Positions 7,220 through 10,759 of a stretch of DNA of 10,759 nt are shown here, piece by piece. How positions within the stretch are numbered: position 1 is the stretch's first letter; every line of letters begins with the position of its first letter. The DNA is from JBOHRE01 sp050732635 (lineage in GTDB: Bacteria > Gemmatimonadota > Gemmatimonadetes > Longimicrobiales > RSA9), in contig JBOHRE010000105.1 of the NCBI GenBank assembly GCA_050732635.1, positions 1-10,759 on the forward strand. The letters are read 5' to 3'. The position numbers and the translations under genes are program-made. Under the pieces are notes generated by a model that ran no database searches, was not told the origin of the DNA, and saw only the letters and a program-made list of their open reading frames with translations.

Positions 7220-7242
7220 GCGGGCCCGGCTAAGAGGCCCGC
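7220..7242. repeat. 7-bp inverted repeat abutting the receptor promoter element
   Basis: GCGGGCC and GGCCCGC are perfect reverse complements separated by nine bases (CGGCTAAGA on the plus strand). The repeat touches the TACCTTTG element with no gap, so it would occupy the promoter spacer. It could be a repressor or activator site, or a hairpin if transcription starts further upstream. In a GC-rich genome such a repeat may also arise by chance. Confidence 0.45.
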
Positions 7243-7403
7243 GACGAAACGCGTTCCACGCAAGTGCTGCGGCCCGGCGAAGCCTCGCGCGCCCTGTCCG
7301 TTGCGTGCCGGACTGCGCCGGCATTCATGACGGCAGTGGCGCCCGCCTGGACGGAGCTCGAGCTCATTCGAGGAAGTTCTGCGAGAAGACGCGTTGGACC
7401 CGG

Positions 7404-7431
7404 AAGGTAGGCGGGCGCGCAGGTCCGTCAA
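7404..7431 (-). promoter_or_regulatory. Possible sigma-70-like promoter upstream of the receptor gene
   Basis: On the minus strand TTGACG (7431-7426) and TACCTT (7409-7404) are separated by 16 bases. The -35 match is good. The -10 match is only three of six but keeps the first two and last bases. It would give a leader of about 200 bases before ATG 7192 containing the palindrome and the inverted repeat. It is an alternative to the TACCTTTG element nearer the gene. Confidence 0.25.
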
Positions 7432-7477
7432 GGCTGGCGCCGAACGACGCGGTAACGGAACGCCACCGGCCACGCAA

Positions 7478-7531
7478 CGGCGCGGATCTGGGGCTGGGGG
7501 CGGAGGGGCGAACCGCAGCCCGGCCGCGCCG
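7478..7531 (-). terminator. GC-rich stem-loop after fbp, possible terminator
   Basis: CGGCGCGG at 7478-7485 pairs with CCGCGCCG at 7524-7531, and inside it GGGCTG at 7491-7496 pairs with CAGCCC at 7516-7521, forming an interrupted long stem that begins one base after the fbp stop. On the minus strand no U-run follows (TTGCGTGG), so intrinsic termination is doubtful. It may instead protect the 3' end of the comEC-fbp transcript. Confidence 0.35.
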
Positions 7532-7532
7532 C

Positions 7533-8582
7533 TCAGGCCTCGGCCAACGCCTGGCGCGGTGCGTCGCGCGCGTCCGGGTCCGCGGCCAGATAGCGCTCCG
7601 CCAGCTCGACGTACTCGGCGGTGCCGAGGTAGAGCGGCGTGCGCTGATGCAGCGTCTCGGGCTCGATGTCGAGGATGCGACGTCGCCCGTCGGAGCCGCG
7701 GCCACCCGCATGCTCGCAGATGAACGCGAGGGGCGACGCCTCGTAGAGCAGGCGCAGCTTGCCACGCGAGTTCGTGCTGTCGGCCGGATACATGAAGATG
7801 CCGCCGTAGAGCAGTGTGCGGTGAAAATCAGCGACCAGTGAGCCGACGTACCGTGACGAGAACGGCTCGAGGTTCGCGCCATCGATGCCCTTGAGGTGCT
7901 CGACGAATCGCTGCTGTCCGGCTGACCACTTCGAGTAATGCCCCTCGTTGCAGCTGTAGACCCGCTGGCTCCGGTCCGGGATGTGGATGGACGGATAGCT
8001 GAGCAGAAACTCACCGATCGACGGATCCAGCGTGAAGCCGTGCACACCGTTGCCGGTCGAGTAGACCATGATCGTGGACGAGCCGTAGACCACATAGCCG
8101 GCGGCGAGCTGATTGTGCCCCGGCTGCAGGCAGTCCTCGAGCTGCCCTTCCTGACCGCCGCTGACCTTGCGTTGGACGGAGAAGATCGTGCCGATCGAGA
8201 CGTTCGCATCGATGTTCGACGAGCCGTCCAGCGGGTCGTACAGCACCACATAGTTGCCCTTGGGAAACTCGTTCGGGATGGGAATGACGTTCTCGGATTC
8301 CTCGGAAGCCATACAGCAGAGATAGCCGCCGTGGTCGAGCGCCTTGTAAAGCACCTCGTTGGCGTACTCGTCCAGCTTACGGACCTGCTCGCCGTGCACG
8401 TTGAACTCCTCGGTCTCACCGAGGATGTCGACCAGGCCGGCGGAACGGACCTCACGCGAGATGATCTTCGCGGCGAGCGCGATGTCGTACAGGATGCTGC
8501 TGAACGCGCCGGTCGCCTGCGGGTGCAGCCGCTCCTGCTCGATGATGTGACGCTCGATCGTGATCACGGACCGGTGTCTCAT
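7533..8582 (-). CDS. fbp: Fructose-1,6-bisphosphatase, class I
   Basis: Hydrolyses fructose 1,6-bisphosphate to fructose 6-phosphate, the committed step of gluconeogenesis (and of the Calvin cycle in autotrophs), in the cytoplasm with Mg2+. The 349-residue length is normal. Metal ligands are visible as E94/E95 (ASEES), D116 and D119 (YDPLDGSSNID) and E281 (LLYEAS). Substrate-contact residues fall almost where they do in the pig enzyme: N212, Y245, Y264 and K275, with R244 near the position of Arg243. The N-terminus (TIERHIIEQE) is typical of bacterial class I enzymes. ATG 8582 overlaps the preceding gene's TGA by four bases (ATGA), and a strong GGGAGGAG lies at 8586-8593, so it can both be coupled and initiate well on its own. 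It is the last gene of the minus-strand run from comEC. Why it sits behind comEC is unclear; no other gluconeogenic or carbon-fixation gene is present. Confidence 0.97.
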   Translation of the reverse strand: MRHRSVITIERHIIEQERLHPQATGAFSSILYDIALAAKIISREVRSAGLVDILGETEEFNVHGEQVRKLDEYANEVLYKALDHGGYLCCMASEESENVIPIPNEFPKGNYVVLYDPLDGSSNIDANVSIGTIFSVQRKVSGGQEGQLEDCLQPGHNQLAAGYVVYGSSTIMVYSTGNGVHGFTLDPSIGEFLLSYPSIHIPDRSQRVYSCNEGHYSKWSAGQQRFVEHLKGIDGANLEPFSSRYVGSLVADFHRTLLYGGIFMYPADSTNSRGKLRLLYEASPLAFICEHAGGRGSDGRRRILDIEPETLHQRTPLYLGTAEYVELAERYLAADPDARDAPRQALAEA

Positions 8583-8959
8583 GCGCTCCTCCCAGGTGCG
8601 GCGGTCGCGTCATCGTCGAGAGCCTCACGCTCCGCCCGGCGCGCCTCAACCTCGTATGGATTCGCGTGATACCCGTGGCGCAGGTGGTTCCACGCGTAGC
8701 GCAGCGCGAACGTGAACGGATAGCGCTGCCACTGTCGTACGTGCGCCAGCTCATGACGCAGCAGCCGCGGCGTCAGCGGCACGTCGGGATGGACCACGAT
8801 GACGCATCCGAGGGTCACGGCACCCGCCGCGCCGCGCATGCCCGCCATGCGGCCGCCGACCACGGGGATCCAGCGCGCGCGCCGCACTTCGGCCGAGTCC
8901 GCCAGCCGGCCGATCGCCGGTTCCGGGCGCGTCAGCGCCCGAGTGATCGTGCTGATCAT
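8579..8959 (-). CDS. Small HExxH putative metallopeptidase, DUF4157-like
   Basis: A 126-residue protein with a zinc-metallopeptidase motif, HELAHVRQW (H69, E70, H73). About 20 residues before it is an AVTLGCVIVV segment, and the spacing A-x-T-x-G ... LLxHELxHVxQ recalls the DUF4157 fold. A glutamate in NPYEVEARR (E104 or E106) could be the third zinc ligand, as in gluzincins. The protein is little longer than this core, so if it is an enzyme it is a minimal one. There is no signal peptide and only a weakly hydrophobic central strand, so the location is probably cytoplasmic. The start ATG 8959 lies within the comEC stop (ATGA) and its own stop overlaps fbp's ATG in the same way. No clear ribosome-binding site precedes it, so translation likely depends on ribosomes finishing comEC. 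The substrate is unknown. The family name is my pattern match and is unverified, and a non-catalytic zinc protein is possible. Confidence 0.72.
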   Translation of the reverse strand: MISTITRALTRPEPAIGRLADSAEVRRARWIPVVGGRMAGMRGAAGAVTLGCVIVVHPDVPLTPRLLRHELAHVRQWQRYPFTFALRYAWNHLRHGYHANPYEVEARRAEREALDDDATAAPGRSA

Positions 8960-10758
8960 CGTTCGGTGCGCACGGCGTAGCCACCATCCTTACGGGCGAC
9001 GATGCTCACGCCGCCGTGCTCGTCGGTGCGCAGCACCCGTGCACCGGCACGTTCGAGCCTTGCCAGAACGAGCCGGTTCGGGTGACCGTAGCGGTTGCGC
9101 CGGCCCACGGGAATCAGGGCCAGCTGCGGGCGCGTCGCTGCGAGCCAGGCCGCGCTGGTCGATGTCGCACTCCCATGATGACCGACCTTCAACACCTCCA
9201 CCCGCCGCCCCTGACCCGCGCCGAGGAGGGCGGCCTCGACCGCCGCTGGCGCATCGCCCATGAGCAGCGCATCGAACTCGCCGAAAACCAGCCGAACCAC
9301 GACCGAATAGTCGTTCGCAGCGCCGCCGCCGTCAACGTGACGTTGGGCGCCCACGCCGGTCGGCAGCGGCGCAAGGATCTCGAGCACCGCACCATCGAGC
9401 ATGACCCGCGTGCCGGCGCGAGCGGCCAGCCACTGCGTGCCGGAGCGGCGCGCTTCGGCGAGGCTCTCCAGGTACGCGTCCCTGCCCGCCGGTCGGATCG
9501 GGTCGATGACGCGGCTCGCGCCGATCCAGCGCAGAACGGCTGGCGCGCCGCCAACGTGATCGAGATCGGGATGCGTGAGCACGAGCAGGTCCAGCCTCGA
9601 CACGCCCTGGCGACGCAGGAACGGCACCACCCGGGACCGGCCGGCGTCGAAGCGCTCGCCGGCCGGACCGGCATCGACGAGGATCCACCTGCCGCCGGGC
9701 GTGCGGATCGCGATCGCATCACCCTGTCCCACGTCGAGCATGTGCAGCTCGAGCTGGCCGGCGCGCGTGAGCGAATGGGCAGCCGGCAGGACCGTCAAGC
9801 TGGCGACGCCCGCCGCCAGCAGGACGCCGGCGCGCATCCCGGCCCGCGCCGTGCCCAGCGCGCGGGGCGCGATGCGCGCGAGAACGAACGGCAGCAGGCA
9901 GGCACCAGCCCACGCCACGGCCTCGGGCCGCGAGACCGCGAACTGCCCATAGGGTACTCGCGCGGCCGCGCTCGCCACGACGTCGAGCGCGGCGAGCGCC
10001 AGGTCGGGGGCGCCCGCCAGGAACGCGCCCGCGTCGGGATGGATCGCCGCGGCGAACAGCGCCAACGCCAGACCTGGCAGGGCCACGCTCAGCAGAGGTG
10101 CGGCGATCAGCGTCGCGGGGAGGCCGATCGGCGCGGCCTGGCCGAAATGCCAGGCAGCGATCGGCCCGGTCGCCAGAGTCGCGGCCAGACCCGCGGCCAG
10201 CGCCTGCCGTGCGCCGGTCGGGAGCGCGCCGAGCATGCTACCGATCGGCTTCGCCCAACGTACGATGCCCACGGTGCCGGCAAAGCTGAGCTGGAATCCA
10301 GGCTGGCCGAGCGCGAGCGGCTCATAGGCGAGCAGCGTGATCGCGGCCGCCGCGATCAGTGCCGTGGAGTCGCTGGGCCGCTGGAGCAGCCGCGCGCCGA
10401 ACAGCAGCGCCAGCTGCAGCCCGGCGCGGCAGGCGGCGTGCGGCGCCCCGAGAAAGGCGACATAGGCGAGAGAGCCGCCGGCGGCGGCGAGACCCGCGAG
10501 CGCAGCACGCACCCGCAGGACGCGCGCGAGGAGCGCCAGGCCCGCGGCGATCACGCCAACGTGCATCCCCGATATCGCGAGGACGTGTGCGAGACCGGCC
10601 GCGACGAAACGGTCGCGCACGGCGGGCGCGAGCGATTCCGTTCTGGCCAGCACCAACGCCTCCGCCAGCGGCGCGCGCTCGGGGAACAGCGCGCGCAGCC
10701 GCCGCTGCGCCGCGCCCCGCGCGCCCAGCAGGAGGTGTTCGCCATGGTCCGCCTGCGA
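8956..10758 (-). CDS. comEC: ComEC/Rec2 competence DNA-uptake channel, 5'-partial
   Basis: Inner-membrane channel that passes single-stranded DNA into the cytoplasm during natural transformation. The 600 visible residues cover the competence (polytopic membrane) domain, marked by HVLAISGMHVG at about residue 58-68 and many Ala/Leu-rich spans to about 330. After it comes a C-terminal metallo-beta-lactamase domain: DVGQGDA at 342-348, THPDLDH (the HxDxDH metal motif, 396-401), MGD at 500-502 and GHHGS at 526-530. The frame is open to the right edge, so the N-terminal part (usually an OB-like DUF4131 domain with first membrane spans) lies outside the window. A TTG at 10656 is an internal codon, not the start. 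The conserved nuclease-like site is intact, which argues for a working protein rather than a relic. It ends in a four-base overlap with the HExxH gene. No other competence gene is in view. Confidence 0.95.
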   Translation of the reverse strand, partial: SQADHGEHLLLGARGAAQRRLRALFPERAPLAEALVLARTESLAPAVRDRFVAAGLAHVLAISGMHVGVIAAGLALLARVLRVRAALAGLAAAGGSLAYVAFLGAPHAACRAGLQLALLFGARLLQRPSDSTALIAAAAITLLAYEPLALGQPGFQLSFAGTVGIVRWAKPIGSMLGALPTGARQALAAGLAATLATGPIAAWHFGQAAPIGLPATLIAAPLLSVALPGLALALFAAAIHPDAGAFLAGAPDLALAALDVVASAAARVPYGQFAVSRPEAVAWAGACLLPFVLARIAPRALGTARAGMRAGVLLAAGVASLTVLPAAHSLTRAGQLELHMLDVGQGDAIAIRTPGGRWILVDAGPAGERFDAGRSRVVPFLRRQGVSRLDLLVLTHPDLDHVGGAPAVLRWIGASRVIDPIRPAGRDAYLESLAEARRSGTQWLAARAGTRVMLDGAVLEILAPLPTGVGAQRHVDGGGAANDYSVVVRLVFGEFDALLMGDAPAAVEAALLGAGQGRRVEVLKVGHHGSATSTSAAWLAATRPQLALIPVGRRNRYGHPNRLVLARLERAGARVLRTDEHGGVSIVARKDGGYAVRTER

Positions 10759-10759
10759 C

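Larger units (their letters stand above)
7193..7532. other. 340-base non-coding region between fbp and the receptor gene
   Basis: No gene is supported here: open frames crossing it lack ribosome-binding sites and are extensions or shadows of neighbours. Reading leftward on the minus strand it holds a GC-rich stem-loop right after the fbp stop (7478-7531), a possible sigma-70-like promoter (7404-7431), a perfect 12-base palindrome GAGCTCGAGCTC at 7354-7365, a 7-bp inverted repeat (7220-7242), the TACCTTTG element (7212-7219) and the receptor's ribosome-binding site (7199-7203). I looked for cobalamin-riboswitch boxes because such elements often control TonB receptors. A lone GCCACTG occurs on the minus strand near 7340, but the other conserved boxes are missing. 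Confidence 0.6.

Noticed and set aside
7193..7324. In-frame N-terminal extension of the receptor to an ATG at 7324.
   Set aside because: No ribosome-binding site precedes it, it would bury an obvious signal peptide about 44 residues inside, and the ATG at 7192 has a well-spaced GGAGG.
7330..7350. Minus-strand GCCACTG near 7340 considered as a cobalamin-riboswitch box before a TonB receptor.
   Set aside because: The other conserved boxes of that riboswitch are not found in order around it.
10551..10745. Separate start for ComEC at TTG 10656, or a small gene near the right edge.
   Set aside because: The ComEC frame continues upstream without a stop, with family-like sequence (LFPERAPLAEALVLART), so the gene simply runs off the window.

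Overview
The window is GC-rich, densely coded bacterial chromosome, with no tRNA, rRNA, insertion sequence, CRISPR array or phage gene that I can see. The outer-membrane TonB-dependent receptor shows a Gram-negative, diderm host. The Oar-like receptor with a carboxypeptidase-regulatory N-terminal domain, the signal peptide ending HAQG, and a TAnnTTTG-type promoter word in front of two genes suggest the Gemmatimonadota or a neighbouring FCB-group lineage. That placement is an inference from style, not from a marker gene.

Layout. (1) Plus strand, left edge to 2564: a 5'-nucleotidase-family metallophosphoesterase, cut at its 5' end by the window edge, is followed after 9 bases by adenosine deaminase. 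Together they form a nucleotide-to-adenosine-to-inosine salvage pair. (2) Plus strand, 2593-2812: a 65-residue proline-rich, single-span membrane protein with its own promoter word and ribosome-binding site. (3) Minus strand, 2825-3682: a short-chain dehydrogenase of the 2,4-dienoyl-CoA reductase type, convergent with the small gene. (4) Minus strand, 3713-7192: a 1142-residue TonB-dependent receptor closed by a strong hairpin terminator at 3713-3740. (5) 7193-7532: a 340-base non-coding stretch holding the receptor's probable promoter, a 7-bp inverted repeat and a GC-rich stem-loop after the next gene. (6) Minus strand, 7533 to the right edge: comEC (its N-terminus lies outside the window), then a 126-residue HExxH putative metallopeptidase, then class I fructose-1,6-bisphosphatase. 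Each junction is a 4-base ATGA overlap.

How the genes fit together. Regions 1 and 6 look like real operons. The first has an obvious metabolic logic (extracytoplasmic nucleotide dephosphorylation followed by deamination). The second joins DNA uptake, an unknown small metalloprotein and gluconeogenesis by strict translational coupling, with no obvious shared pathway. The dehydrogenase (fatty-acid oxidation) and the receptor (outer-membrane uptake or adhesion) look like single genes separated by a terminator.

I do not see a clear undescribed multi-gene system. The points most worth following are an identical 9-base promoter-like word just upstream of two unrelated genes on opposite strands, the small HExxH protein embedded by overlaps between comEC and fbp, the proline-rich mini-membrane protein, and a metal-ligand substitution in the nucleotidase.
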